From positions 1 to 14,014 of the forward strand of contig JAGXIS010000123.1 in the NCBI GenBank assembly GCA_024635465.1: 14,014 bases of DNA, read 5' to 3'. The notes below the pieces were generated by a model. That model had not been told where the DNA came from and made no database searches. It saw only the letters and a program-made list of their open reading frames with translations. The stretch comes from Bacteroidota bacterium. Lineage in GTDB: Bacteria > Bacteroidota > Rhodothermia > Balneolales > Balneolaceae. Each line of letters starts with the position of its first letter. Within the stretch, counting starts at the first letter, position 1. Positions 1 through 7,737 of this stretch are shown piece by piece. The translations under genes were made by a program, and so were the position numbers.

Positions 1-166
1 AGGGCAAAATCAATATGACACCTGGAATGGAAATGTCAACGATGGCCAACATTACGTTCAGAATGAAGTATACACGTATCATTTGTCCTATGAAATATCG
101 GTGGGGTGTTACTCGGATAAACCCCGGGTAATCGAAAAAACAGGCAGCGTTACTGTTATTCGGTAG
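1..166 (+). CDS. T9SS type B (gliding-motility-type) sorting domain protein, 3' end only
   Basis: Only the last 54 codons are in the window, reading in frame from position 2 to the TAG at 164-166; the 5' part lies outside. The visible peptide contains YDTWNGNVNDG, then NEVYTYHLSYE, and ends GSVTVIR. This W(D/N)G...G.Y.Y...Y......G.V.(L/V)IR pattern is the hallmark of the roughly 90-residue C-terminal domain used by type B cargo of the Bacteroidota type IX secretion system (the gliding-motility-associated C-terminal domain family). Such proteins are exported by Sec, then moved across the outer membrane by T9SS; type B cargo often stays at the surface or is adhesin-like. The passenger part is unseen, so its function cannot be named. 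It differs from the type A (YPNP) cargos further along the window. The sorting-domain call is strong; everything else is open. Confidence 0.85.
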   Translation, partial: GQNQYDTWNGNVNDGQHYVQNEVYTYHLSYEISVGCYSDKPRVIEKTGSVTVIR

Positions 167-266
167 GAGAATGTTTTCAAGGTATCTCCTTCAAAATCAG
201 ACCTTGCATCTAGCTTCACCATTTTTGTGAAAATTTAGCTGATTTTGGAGCTTTTAATGGGCAACT

Positions 267-320
267 TTCGCGATAGAATAAGCATCATGTTGTTGATTCT
301 TTATGATCCACTATCGCGAA
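267..320. repeat. 10-bp perfect inverted repeat spanning the start codon of the first AraC-type gene
   Basis: TTCGCGATAG at 267-276 is exactly complementary to CTATCGCGAA at 311-320, separated by 34 nt. The ATG at 303-305 lies inside the spacer and the right arm covers codons 3-6. Each arm contains the palindrome TCGCGA. As DNA it could be an operator for autoregulation; as RNA it could form a stem that holds the start codon in a loop. Chance occurrence is not excluded. Confidence 0.4.
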
Positions 321-1145
321 TATCGTCCTTCGAGCAAATTCAGAGATGTCATCTCATGCTTCTGGACCATGGGGTATGAACCGAACGCGTCGCTACTTGA
401 CCGCGACATCGTGTTGCCTGATGGCTGTGTTGATTTGTTGATCAACGCTGGTCCATTTTTTGGACGTATCGACCATCATACGAAGCGAGAATTTGAGGTT
501 AAAGAGTATGCCCTGATAGGACAACGAAGGCATTCAATTGGCGTTACACCATCCGTTGAAACCGATTTTTTCGCCATTCGGTTTACACCATTTGGAGTGC
601 AGTCTCTGCTTCCAATTGAATCGTCGGAAATAACCGGTGACATGCTGGAGGAATGCGCGATTCTCAAGCGACTGATCGATCCGATTCGAATGATTTTGGA
701 AAAGAAGGTTTCTATCGAAGAAAAAATTAACCTTATTGAGCATTTTATTGATAGCCAAACACTTACAAACTTTTCAGTAAAACCCATAGTCGCTCATGCA
801 ACACGCGAAATTATTAAGCGCCAAGGCGATTTTAATGTTAAATCTTTTTGTTCGAGAAACGACATTCACAAATCAACCTTGGAAAAAAACTTTTTAGCCC
901 AGGTGGGATTGCGACCGAAGGAATTCGCCGCTATCGTGCGCTTCAACAATACGCATTCCAAGCTCAAAAGCGGACAATTTGAAAGCCTGACTCAACTTGG
1001 GTTGAATTGCGGATACTACGACCAGTCGCACATGATCAAAGACTTCAAGCGGTTTTCAAACAATTCCCCTAACAAATTCCTAAAGGCAAAGCTACTTCTT
1101 CCCGATATTGCTGTTTCTTGTTATCAGTCGCTTCAGCTGGCTTAA
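303..1145 (+). CDS. AraC-family transcriptional regulator with DUF6597-like N-terminal domain
   Basis: A 280-residue protein. Residues 1-110 resemble the DUF6597 sensor-like domain found at the N-terminus of many AraC regulators: YREYRPS at the start, ILPDG-type motif DIVLPDGCVDLLIN at 35-48, and FFAIRFTPFG at 89-98. Residues about 165-262 form an AraC-type DNA-binding domain with two helix-turn-helix units: one around FNVKSFCSRNDIHKSTLEKNF (177-197, with the family GL.PK.F segment after it) and one around LTQLGLNCGYYDQSHMIKDF (229-248), followed by the usual F....G/NSP..F tail. It probably binds DNA as a regulator of a nearby or distant operon; the ligand is unknown. No Shine-Dalgarno sequence precedes the ATG, as is normal in Bacteroidota. 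A terminator overlaps its stop codon, so it is likely monocistronic. A paralogue with closely similar motifs lies at 7738-8603 but is frameshifted. Confidence 0.9.
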   Translation: MIHYREYRPSSKFRDVISCFWTMGYEPNASLLDRDIVLPDGCVDLLINAGPFFGRIDHHTKREFEVKEYALIGQRRHSIGVTPSVETDFFAIRFTPFGVQSLLPIESSEITGDMLEECAILKRLIDPIRMILEKKVSIEEKINLIEHFIDSQTLTNFSVKPIVAHATREIIKRQGDFNVKSFCSRNDIHKSTLEKNFLAQVGLRPKEFAAIVRFNNTHSKLKSGQFESLTQLGLNCGYYDQSHMIKDFKRFSNNSPNKFLKAKLLLPDIAVSCYQSLQLA

Positions 1146-1157
1146 AGCGGCTTTTTT
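1126..1157 (+). terminator. Rho-independent terminator of the first AraC-type gene
   Basis: AGTCGCTT (1126-1133) pairs with AAGCGGCT (1145-1152), eight pairs including one G-T, with an 11-nt loop, followed by a run of six T (1152-1157). The stem overlaps the TAA stop at 1143-1145. The same T-run is the start of the TTTTTTAC element of the next promoter. Confidence 0.65.
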
Positions 1158-1190
1158 ACTATTTCACAGATTTTCGAATACATACATTAG
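1148..1190 (+). promoter_or_regulatory. Bacteroidota-type promoter of the BNR-repeat gene (shared element, copy 1)
   Basis: CGGCTTTTTTACTATTT at 1148-1164 is followed 22 nt after TTTTTTACT by TACATTAG (1183-1190), a one-mismatch fit to the TAnnTTTG -7 box. Transcription would start near 1197, leaving a leader of about 45 nt before the ATG at 1241. The same element with the same spacing recurs upstream of three other plus-strand genes. Confidence 0.6.
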
Positions 1191-1240
1191 TGGTTTCTTG
1201 AAGGTAGAAGTCCATCATCATTTTCACTAACCCTACTAAA

Positions 1241-3544
1241 ATGAAAAGAACTTTGCTCATTTGTATCTTCTTCATATCTGGAATTGCCTCTTGGTTTACA
1301 AATTCAGTAACGGCTCAGATCAGCAGCTGGCACTTATACAAAGAGGCACCGCCGAATGTAATACCTCTTCAGTTCAGCGGTACCGAAGATGGGGTACTTT
1401 ACATGTTAACGACAGATAAAAAGATTTTCTACAGGTTGAGCAATGAATCTGAATGGGAGCCCCTTCCGGGCGTTTATGCTTTTTGGAATACATTAAATAT
1501 TGAGGTAAACCCGGTGACCGGCACACTCTATGTAGGTACTTTACAAGATGGGGTGCGCTACACAAGTGATTTTGGCCAATCCTGGGATCAAGAGTATTTC
1601 TTTACCAACACCAACGGTTTTCACGCAACCATATGGAGTATAGCCTCCTCACCGGATGGTAAAATCTACATTAGTGCACCCCCTACCCCAGTGGGAGATT
1701 TTGATTTTAGCACGGGTGTAATCTATAAGTCCATAAATGACGGAAACACCTGGCAACAGATCACAGATGCAGAAGGAACTCAGAGTCAGTCGTTTGAAGA
1801 AATGATCTATCTGGAAGGTGGAATCATTCTGGGTGGTTCTATTCAAGGCGGAATTTACAAGTCAGATAATGAAGGTGTGACATGGACTTTTGAAGGTTTG
1901 AATGGTGTTACATTGAATCGTTTTGCAGTTGATGATGACGGAATTATTTACACCAGCAGTTTACAAGCCAATAATGGTTCCGAGCCAGGAGTTTACAGAA
2001 GTTCAGACAACGGAGATACCTGGTCGCAAATCAATAATGGTCTCCCTTCAATTTTAGTGGGTTGTGTTGAATATTATCCTTCTGCAAATCAGGTGCTCTG
2101 CGGAACTAACCAAGGGGTTTTCATTCTTGAAGACAACCAGTGGAACAACACCACGCTAAATCTAAGCCAAGGTATGGTGAATGATCTTTATTCTCTCAAC
2201 GAGAATATTTACGTTGCTTCGGAATTGAACGCGGTTCAATACGAACAGTTTGAAATTGATAGCTGGGAAAATTACAATGAAGGACTGGAAGGAAGCATTT
2301 CTGATTTTATCTTTTTAAACAACCAGTCAGACAAACTTTTAACAGGATATGAGTTGTCTCCCATTTTGTCATACAACCTGGAGCCGTCACTGAACTGGGA
2401 AAATTTCAATCTCAACGACATTAGCATGCCTAGCTGCATGGCCAAGCAGATAGCAAAGAATAGCAACAATGACATTTTTATTGTTGATCACGAGGAACTA
2501 TTCCGTTCAGAAGATGGCGGAGAATCCTTTGAGAATATTACTCCAGACCTACCAATTCCTGAGTTTGGTGTAGTCAATTCATTGGATCAGATTGCAGTTG
2601 GCGGAAATAACAGGATACTTCTTTTACAAGGGTCGAATGACATGGTATTCTATCATTCATCAGATAATGGGGGTTCATTTAATGAATTGATCGACTTATC
2701 ACAATTTGGTGCTTTCGTTATTCCAGAGGCATTCGCTGTGGCATCTAATGGAAGGTATTTCATACTCTTTGAAAATATTGGGGACGGAGAAATAGAGCTA
2801 ATTACATCCATTGATGGTGAGATCTGGGAAGGTATTGATATCAGTGAAATATTGGCTAATTCATCTTCTGCAGCCAGTGCCGGTTTTGTAAATTTTGATG
2901 ATCAAAACATGCTCTTCACCCTTAATCACCAGGTTTACTTTCTTGATGTGGAAGCCTATGAGTTCACTTCTTTGGAAATGCCCTGGTTGCTCACCAATCC
3001 CAATGCTTATTTCGAGGTGTTCTCATTCAATACGGATGATATCTACATTATCGCATATCCAACCTTCTCAAGCCTTGATTACGAAGGCCTATGGCATTCT
3101 GCAGACAACGGTGAAAGCTGGACTAATCTTCTTTTTCCCACTTCTGAAATGGGGGGTGAATTATTACCTCAAAAGATCCGCTTCAGATCAGATGGAATTC
3201 CTGTAGTGAATACAATTGGAGACGGACTTTACTACTACGGTGAAGAAGGAGTTATTTCGGCTGTTTCAGGAAACATTAAGCCTACTCAGGAACTAACACT
3301 TTATCCAAATCCAGTGAGGGAAAATTCTACATTTACATTGAAAGGAACCGGTATTTTCCACCAGCCTACTCTTGTACTCATGAATAGCCTCGGAAAGCAG
3401 TTGCCAGTAAACTACCATATCAACAATCCCTATCAGATGGAAGTCAAAATTTCGGGAATGCCTGCGGGAATTTATTTTTTACACATAGACGACCAAGGTA
3501 AATCAATTGGAGCAAAGAGCATTATTGTTGTATCTGATCATTGA
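1241..3544 (+). CDS. Exported BNR/sialidase-like beta-propeller protein with T9SS type A sorting domain
   Basis: A 767-residue protein. Residues 1-25 are a Sec signal peptide (MKRTLLICIFFISG...) with likely cleavage before Gln26. The body carries repeated Asp-box/BNR motifs of the form S.D.G.(T/S)(W/F): SDFGQSW (109-115), SINDGNTW (164-171), SDNEGVTW (208-215), SSDNGDTW (254-261), SEDGGESF (near 422), SSDNGGSF (near 472) and SADNGESW (near 620), so it should fold as one or two beta-propellers like sialidase/Vps10-type proteins. There is no evidence for sialidase catalytic residues. Residues 685-767 are a type A T9SS sorting domain: LTLYPNP, a central LMNSLGKQ strand and PAGIYFLHI near the end. 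The protein should therefore be secreted or surface-attached; its substrate or partner is unknown. A promoter of the shared type precedes it. Confidence 0.9.
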   Translation: MKRTLLICIFFISGIASWFTNSVTAQISSWHLYKEAPPNVIPLQFSGTEDGVLYMLTTDKKIFYRLSNESEWEPLPGVYAFWNTLNIEVNPVTGTLYVGTLQDGVRYTSDFGQSWDQEYFFTNTNGFHATIWSIASSPDGKIYISAPPTPVGDFDFSTGVIYKSINDGNTWQQITDAEGTQSQSFEEMIYLEGGIILGGSIQGGIYKSDNEGVTWTFEGLNGVTLNRFAVDDDGIIYTSSLQANNGSEPGVYRSSDNGDTWSQINNGLPSILVGCVEYYPSANQVLCGTNQGVFILEDNQWNNTTLNLSQGMVNDLYSLNENIYVASELNAVQYEQFEIDSWENYNEGLEGSISDFIFLNNQSDKLLTGYELSPILSYNLEPSLNWENFNLNDISMPSCMAKQIAKNSNNDIFIVDHEELFRSEDGGESFENITPDLPIPEFGVVNSLDQIAVGGNNRILLLQGSNDMVFYHSSDNGGSFNELIDLSQFGAFVIPEAFAVASNGRYFILFENIGDGEIELITSIDGEIWEGIDISEILANSSSAASAGFVNFDDQNMLFTLNHQVYFLDVEAYEFTSLEMPWLLTNPNAYFEVFSFNTDDIYIIAYPTFSSLDYEGLWHSADNGESWTNLLFPTSEMGGELLPQKIRFRSDGIPVVNTIGDGLYYYGEEGVISAVSGNIKPTQELTLYPNPVRENSTFTLKGTGIFHQPTLVLMNSLGKQLPVNYHINNPYQMEVKISGMPAGIYFLHIDDQGKSIGAKSIIVVSDH

Positions 3545-3555
3545 ATTATTTCAAG

Positions 3556-3626
3556 ACTGACTGATCGAGGATAATTTAATGGTTGTCAACATTTCTTCCA
3601 AACATCAACTTTCCAGCTCAGTCAGT
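3556..3626. repeat. Widely spaced inverted repeat ACTGACTGA / TCAGTCAGT
   Basis: ACTGACTGA (3556-3564) is perfectly complementary to TCAGTCAGT (3618-3626) with a 53-nt spacer, just after the stop of the BNR-repeat gene. No T-run follows, so it is a poor intrinsic terminator. It may be part of an RNA 3' end structure or chance, since the arms are a simple tetranucleotide repeat. Confidence 0.25.
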
Positions 3627-3712
3627 TCTCAGCAAAGGGTATTCATTAAAACATGAGTGCAGATTTCCTGATTCTCTAAACTACCTGACTGTTACTTTAA
3701 GTTTCAAGGCAC

Positions 3713-3755
3713 CGTCTTTTTTACAATTTCCATCTAACTCACAGAAATATCTTTG
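3713..3755 (+). promoter_or_regulatory. Bacteroidota-type promoter (shared element, copy 2; perfect -7 box)
   Basis: CGTCTTTTTTACAATTTC (3713-3730) is followed, exactly 22 nt after TTTTTTACA, by TATCTTTG (3748-3755), a perfect TAnnTTTG box. The ATG of the decayed hydrolase lies at 3784, so the leader would be about 20-25 nt. Because that gene is broken, this intact promoter may now mainly serve the T9SS cargo gene at 4123, only 22 nt beyond the pseudogene. Confidence 0.65.
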
Positions 3756-3783
3756 CGTGTAATTTTATCTTCACACGAGAAAT

Positions 3784-4100
3784 ATGAAACCATTCCATCT
3801 GGCGATTCTGATCCTACTGATATTTCAAGTTAACACTATTCATTCTCAGCAAGAGCATTTTGTTGAATCAGAAGGAGTCAAAAATCACTATAAAACAATC
3901 GGTAACGGCCCTCCTGTGTTGGTTATCAACGATGGCCAGGCTTCAATTGCGAAGGATTTGACTATGTGCTGCTTTCAAAGCAAAAAGACCGTTGGATAAT
4001 GGACAAGGTGCTGTGGCAAAGCTACACCATCGAAGAACGAGATCCGTATTTCATGAAGTTGAAAGCTTATGCAGAGGATAATGAGGCGGGTAATTTATAA
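3784..4100 (+). pseudogene. Frameshifted, internally deleted exported alpha/beta hydrolase remnant
   Basis: The ATG at 3784 opens a good signal peptide (MKPFHLAILILLIFQ...HSQ) followed by GVKNHYKTIGNGPPVLVIND, the first strand and oxyanion region of proline-iminopeptidase/epoxide-hydrolase-type alpha/beta hydrolases, where NGGPG is expected. The opened frame then runs through unrelated residues to a stop at 3997-3999. Moving to the other frame at 3936 restores PGFNCEGFDYVLL, the expected continuation after ..NDG, so one C appears lost from a GGCCCA-like stretch at about 3934-3938. The restored frame runs to TAA at 4098-4100, giving about 105 residues against roughly 300 for intact members. 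No GxSxG nucleophile elbow or catalytic His is present, so a large internal part is also missing. Its promoter is intact. Hydrolase ancestry is likely; the last 35 residues are unrecognised. Confidence 0.7.
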
Positions 4101-4122
4101 CCTATGTTTTAAGAACTTCAAA

Positions 4123-5004
4123 ATGAAAAATGCATTGTACATACTTCTTGGTTTGATCACCTTCAAGGCCTCTGCGCAAATGAATATCGACCTCAATCAA
4201 GACACGATTATTCAATGCCAGGGCTCCGACACGCTGTTGGGAACGCAACTCACCATTCTAAATGCTGTTGAACCCATTACATACACGTGGCAGAGCGACA
4301 TATTATTTTCGGAAGAAATCTATCCGGCATCATGGGCTTTGAACGATACCACGATTGCTACACCAACTTTTACACAGCAGTTTCCGAGTGCAATTATGAC
4401 CTTTCATCTGACGGTGGAGTATGCACTTGGGAATACAGCTACGGATAGTACAGTTGTAGTGACGTCGCAGCATAATGGGAATCATCTAAATGTCACTTAT
4501 TATCTGGCGCCCGGTGATTCAGTTCAGTTTAGTGCCACTTCCTTTCTTATTTCCAATCATCCACCAAATAGTTATGTCTGGAGTCCGGCCGAAGGGCTAT
4601 CCGATCCTTACGATCCATACCCCTGGGCCAGTCCGGATACGGTCACCACTTATACGGTAACACTTACCGACAAATGGGGTTGTTCTTCGACTTATGACCC
4701 CTATATAGTTTATCCTATGGGAACTACATCAGTCACAGAAATAGGTACTACAAAATCGGACTTTAAACTTTATCCCAATCCTGTGCATCAAGGTGAGGTA
4801 TTGAAGCTATCACCAGATTTTCAAGGAGTCGTTTCTATCTCAATATTCAATATGCAGGGTCAATTGGTTCAGGATGGAAAATTTAATAATAACACTTTTG
4901 ATTTAACCCCTAACCTTGCAAGAGGCACCTACATTTGTTACCTGAAGTTCATTAACTTAAATAAGGATAACACTATTATTGCCAGGCAATTAATTATTCA
5001 ATAA
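4123..5004 (+). CDS. Exported PKD/Ig-like protein with T9SS type A sorting domain
   Basis: I place the start at ATG 4123, not at the in-frame ATG 4069, because 4123 gives a clean signal peptide (MKNALYILLGLITFKASAQ, 19 residues, cut near Ala-Gln) while the upstream codons overlap the hydrolase remnant. The 293-residue product has two beta-rich segments typical of PKD/Ig-like folds: about 22-125 (PITYTWQSDI, TFHLTVEYALGN) and about 126-205, where SYVWSPAEGLSDP and TVTTYTVTLTDKWGCSST match the usual PKD-like pattern. Residues about 214-293 are a type A T9SS domain (FKLYPNP, SIFNMQGQLV, LARGTYICYL). It is expected at the cell surface or outside; adhesion or carbohydrate contact is possible, not shown. 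The gene begins 22 nt after the remnant and has no obvious strong promoter of its own; TATGTTTT at 4104-4111 is a weak candidate. Confidence 0.88.
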   Translation: MKNALYILLGLITFKASAQMNIDLNQDTIIQCQGSDTLLGTQLTILNAVEPITYTWQSDILFSEEIYPASWALNDTTIATPTFTQQFPSAIMTFHLTVEYALGNTATDSTVVVTSQHNGNHLNVTYYLAPGDSVQFSATSFLISNHPPNSYVWSPAEGLSDPYDPYPWASPDTVTTYTVTLTDKWGCSSTYDPYIVYPMGTTSVTEIGTTKSDFKLYPNPVHQGEVLKLSPDFQGVVSISIFNMQGQLVQDGKFNNNTFDLTPNLARGTYICYLKFINLNKDNTIIARQLIIQ

Positions 5005-5015
5005 TTCTTGTCGAG

Positions 5016-5067
5016 GCCTTTGGGTCTTCAATTCATGAAGAATTCTTTCAAGACGATCGGCTTTTTT
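5016..5067 (+). terminator. Possible terminator hairpin running into the next promoter element
   Basis: After the stop at 5002-5004, nested arms can pair: GCC 5016-5018 with GGC 5059-5061, GTCTT 5024-5028 with AAGAC 5050-5054, and AATTC 5030-5034 with GAATT 5040-5044. A run of six T (5062-5067) follows. The stem has internal loops, so it is weaker than the one at 1126-1157. Confidence 0.4.
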
Positions 5068-5100
5068 ACAATTCCCCGCAAAATATTAATTCTACCTTTC
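5058..5100 (+). promoter_or_regulatory. Bacteroidota-type promoter of the SBBP-repeat gene (shared element, copy 3)
   Basis: CGGCTTTTTTACAATTCC (5058-5075) is followed 22 nt after TTTTTTACA by TACCTTTC (5093-5100), a one-mismatch TAnnTTTG box. The ATG is at 5157, giving a leader of about 50 nt. Confidence 0.6.
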
Positions 5101-5156
5101 TTGTCTTGGGAAAAATTATAGTCTGTCAATAACTTAACTTATACAATCGATTTATT

Positions 5157-7631
5157 ATGAATAGTCTTATTTATCTGATTATCAGTTTGTTTCTTGTTTG
5201 CAGCATTACATGCCAAAGTCAAACAGAGTTCACACCTAATCAGGGTCAATGGCATGAGAATGTCTTATTCCGCACTGAAATCCCCGGTGGAAGTTTCTTT
5301 GCCGAGGAAGAGGGGTTTACTTATTACTTCTACGATCTACCGAAAACTGATGCAAGTCCCGGTCACAAGCCATCAACTCCTGAGGTTTTGAAAACGCATG
5401 CTTACAAGGTGCATTTTGAAGGTGCTAATCCAGAAAAAGTAGCAGGAAAAGACATCTGCAAGAATTACAAAAACTATTTCAAGGGGAATTCAAAGGAAAA
5501 ATGGGCAGAGAAAGTGCATCCGGTGAAAAAAGTAATTTACGAACAGTTGTATTCGGGGGTGAATCTCACTCTTTACAGTAAACCGAAAAGACTTAAATAC
5601 GATTTTGAAATTGAACCTGAAGGCGATCCTTCTCTGATACAACTTCGCTATGAGGGAGTTGAAAATATTTTTATAGAGAATGGTAATTTAATTATAAAAA
5701 CTTCGGTAAACAACGTCACCGAACACCGGCCATTTTCTTATCAAATAATTGATGGCGTTACAACAGTAGTAGACTGCGAATACACTCTTAATAATAATTT
5801 TCTGACATTTTCAATTGGAGAATACGACACGAATCATCCTCTTATTATAGATCCAGAACTGAGCTTTTCGACATTCATTGGTTCTGTTGCCCGCAATTTT
5901 GGTACAACAGCAACTGGTGACAGCCAAGGCAATTTAGTTGCCGGCACGATCGTTTTCGAAGCGGATTACCCAACCACTATGGGTGCCATTTCCAGCGATT
6001 TTGACTTTTTCATGAATAGCGTTTGCGATGTTGCTATTTCCAAGTTTTCGCCAGATGGAACCCAACTGCTCTACTCTACATATTTAGGTGGAGACGCACT
6101 CGAGGTGGCACATAATATTGTTTGTGACAGTGAGGATAATATTATCATTCTCGGTAATACGGGCTCCGCAGATTTTCCAACCTCAGACGGAGCCTTTTCC
6201 CAAACATTAATGGGGGGCCCTCAAGTACCGCTGGACTTTGTAGAAGGTATTGGGCTTTTGAATCCTAACGGGGTTGATCTATTTATCACTAAAATAGCAA
6301 CGGACGGATCATTAGCGGCTTCCACCTATTTTGGAGGCAGTAATACTGACGGCATTAATCAATACGGCAAGCTCTATTACAACTACGGAGATATGTTCAG
6401 AGGTGAAATTATCGTAGATCAAAATGACAATGTTCTTGTTGCAAGCATCACTGACTCCGATGATTTTCCCGTAACGGCCAATGCTGCGCAACCGGGTTTC
6501 GGAGGAGGGAATTGTGATGCAGTAGTTTTTAAGCTTGACCCACTGCTGGGTAATCTGATGTGGAGCACTTATTTCGGTGGGTCAGGAAATGACAATGGAT
6601 GCTCCCTGGAATTGACAGCAAGCGGGGATGTTTTCCTGGCCGGGGGAACCAGCAGTAGCGACCTCCCCACTGCGTCTTCATCAGTTCAGGAAGTCTTTGG
6701 TGGCGAAATCGATGGATTTATCACAAAATACAATTCAAATGGGAATATTGCAGTATGCACGTATAATGGAACCGCATCCTACGATCAAAATTATTTTGTA
6801 CGATTAAATGATCAAGAAGATGTATTTGTCATTGGCCAGAGTGAGGGAAACATTGAAACTTTCGGTAATGTTTATTCAAATGCATCAAGCGGGCAATATA
6901 TTCAAAAACTCAGCAATGATCTAAGCGAAATTCTACTTAGCACCACTATTGGAACTGGCAGTGGCGCTGTGGACTTATCCCTTATGGCATTTCAGGTTAC
7001 TGATTTCGGGCAAGTTTGTTTTTCGGGCTGGGGAGGAAATCACAATGTGGAGAATTATGCGATGCAAAGTACAACTTTTGGCTTACCTCTTACCGGTGAT
7101 GCTTACCAGAGTAATACGGATGGAAACGATTATTACATCTGCACTTTAAACGAAAATATGTCAGACTTAGCGTATGCCAGTTTTTTCGGAGGCGATGTCA
7201 GTGAAGAACATGTTGATGGTGGTTCTAGCAAGATCAAAAAAGATGGAACACTTTATCAGGCCGTTTGTGCGGGCTGTGAAGGAAATAGCGATTTCCCCAC
7301 TACAGCAAGAGCCTGGGGCTCCACGAACAACAGCGAGAGTTGCAATCTGGGTGTTTTCAAATTTGATTTATCGACAACTTCAACTACAAATATTCAAGAG
7401 CACAATGACTATGATTTGATAATTTATCCCAATCCGACAGATGGCCGCATTCGGTTAAACAAGCCGTCGCTTGTCGTTAACATATACGATCAATTGGGAC
7501 AGTTAGTGCAAACAACATCTTTAGCTGGTAGTCAGGAAGTCGATTTAATGGACCTTGAAGCGGGTTATTATATTCTCGAAGCATGGATAACCAATGGAGA
7601 AGTTTTTCGCGAAACAATAATAAAGCATTAG
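5157..7631 (+). CDS. Exported DUF7948/SBBP-repeat beta-propeller protein with T9SS type A sorting domain
   Basis: An 824-residue protein with an N-terminal signal peptide of about 20 residues (MNSLIYLIISLFLVCSITCQ). Residues about 23-235 match the N-terminal domain (DUF7948-like) seen in large Bacteroidota surface proteins: FTPNQGQWHENVLFRTEIPG at the start, a KNYFKGN..KW segment, VIYEQLYSGVNLTLYS, and closing PLIIDPEL. Residues about 240-740 carry SBBP (seven-bladed beta-propeller) repeats, recognised by YSTYLGG (near 305), ASTYFGG (near 387), WSTYFGGSGND (near 468) and ASFFGG (near 674), each followed by a D..GN/GD.(I/V)..G....DFPT strand. Residues 754-824 are a type A sorting domain (LIIYPNPTDG, NIYDQLGQLV, LEAGYYILEA). 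The protein should be exported by Sec and T9SS and act outside the cell; its ligand is unknown. The gene is complete and has its own promoter. Confidence 0.92.
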   Translation: MNSLIYLIISLFLVCSITCQSQTEFTPNQGQWHENVLFRTEIPGGSFFAEEEGFTYYFYDLPKTDASPGHKPSTPEVLKTHAYKVHFEGANPEKVAGKDICKNYKNYFKGNSKEKWAEKVHPVKKVIYEQLYSGVNLTLYSKPKRLKYDFEIEPEGDPSLIQLRYEGVENIFIENGNLIIKTSVNNVTEHRPFSYQIIDGVTTVVDCEYTLNNNFLTFSIGEYDTNHPLIIDPELSFSTFIGSVARNFGTTATGDSQGNLVAGTIVFEADYPTTMGAISSDFDFFMNSVCDVAISKFSPDGTQLLYSTYLGGDALEVAHNIVCDSEDNIIILGNTGSADFPTSDGAFSQTLMGGPQVPLDFVEGIGLLNPNGVDLFITKIATDGSLAASTYFGGSNTDGINQYGKLYYNYGDMFRGEIIVDQNDNVLVASITDSDDFPVTANAAQPGFGGGNCDAVVFKLDPLLGNLMWSTYFGGSGNDNGCSLELTASGDVFLAGGTSSSDLPTASSSVQEVFGGEIDGFITKYNSNGNIAVCTYNGTASYDQNYFVRLNDQEDVFVIGQSEGNIETFGNVYSNASSGQYIQKLSNDLSEILLSTTIGTGSGAVDLSLMAFQVTDFGQVCFSGWGGNHNVENYAMQSTTFGLPLTGDAYQSNTDGNDYYICTLNENMSDLAYASFFGGDVSEEHVDGGSSKIKKDGTLYQAVCAGCEGNSDFPTTARAWGSTNNSESCNLGVFKFDLSTTSTTNIQEHNDYDLIIYPNPTDGRIRLNKPSLVVNIYDQLGQLVQTTSLAGSQEVDLMDLEAGYYILEAWITNGEVFRETIIKH

Positions 7632-7737
7632 CCAGCAACGAGAAAGACATAGCCTTTTGTTCTGTCCAACTCCGCACAACGCTATCTATTTTTACCCGTA
7701 TTGTTTTTTCAAATCTATACTCAAGCCTTAGACCAAA

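Noticed and set aside
165..190. AGGAGA/TCTCCT hairpin after the first stop codon
   Set aside because: Only six pairs, 14-nt loop and no T-run; insufficient as a terminator.
2895..3206. 103-codon frame inside the BNR-repeat gene, and similar frames inside the SBBP gene
   Set aside because: Shadow frames of strongly supported genes, with no independent features.
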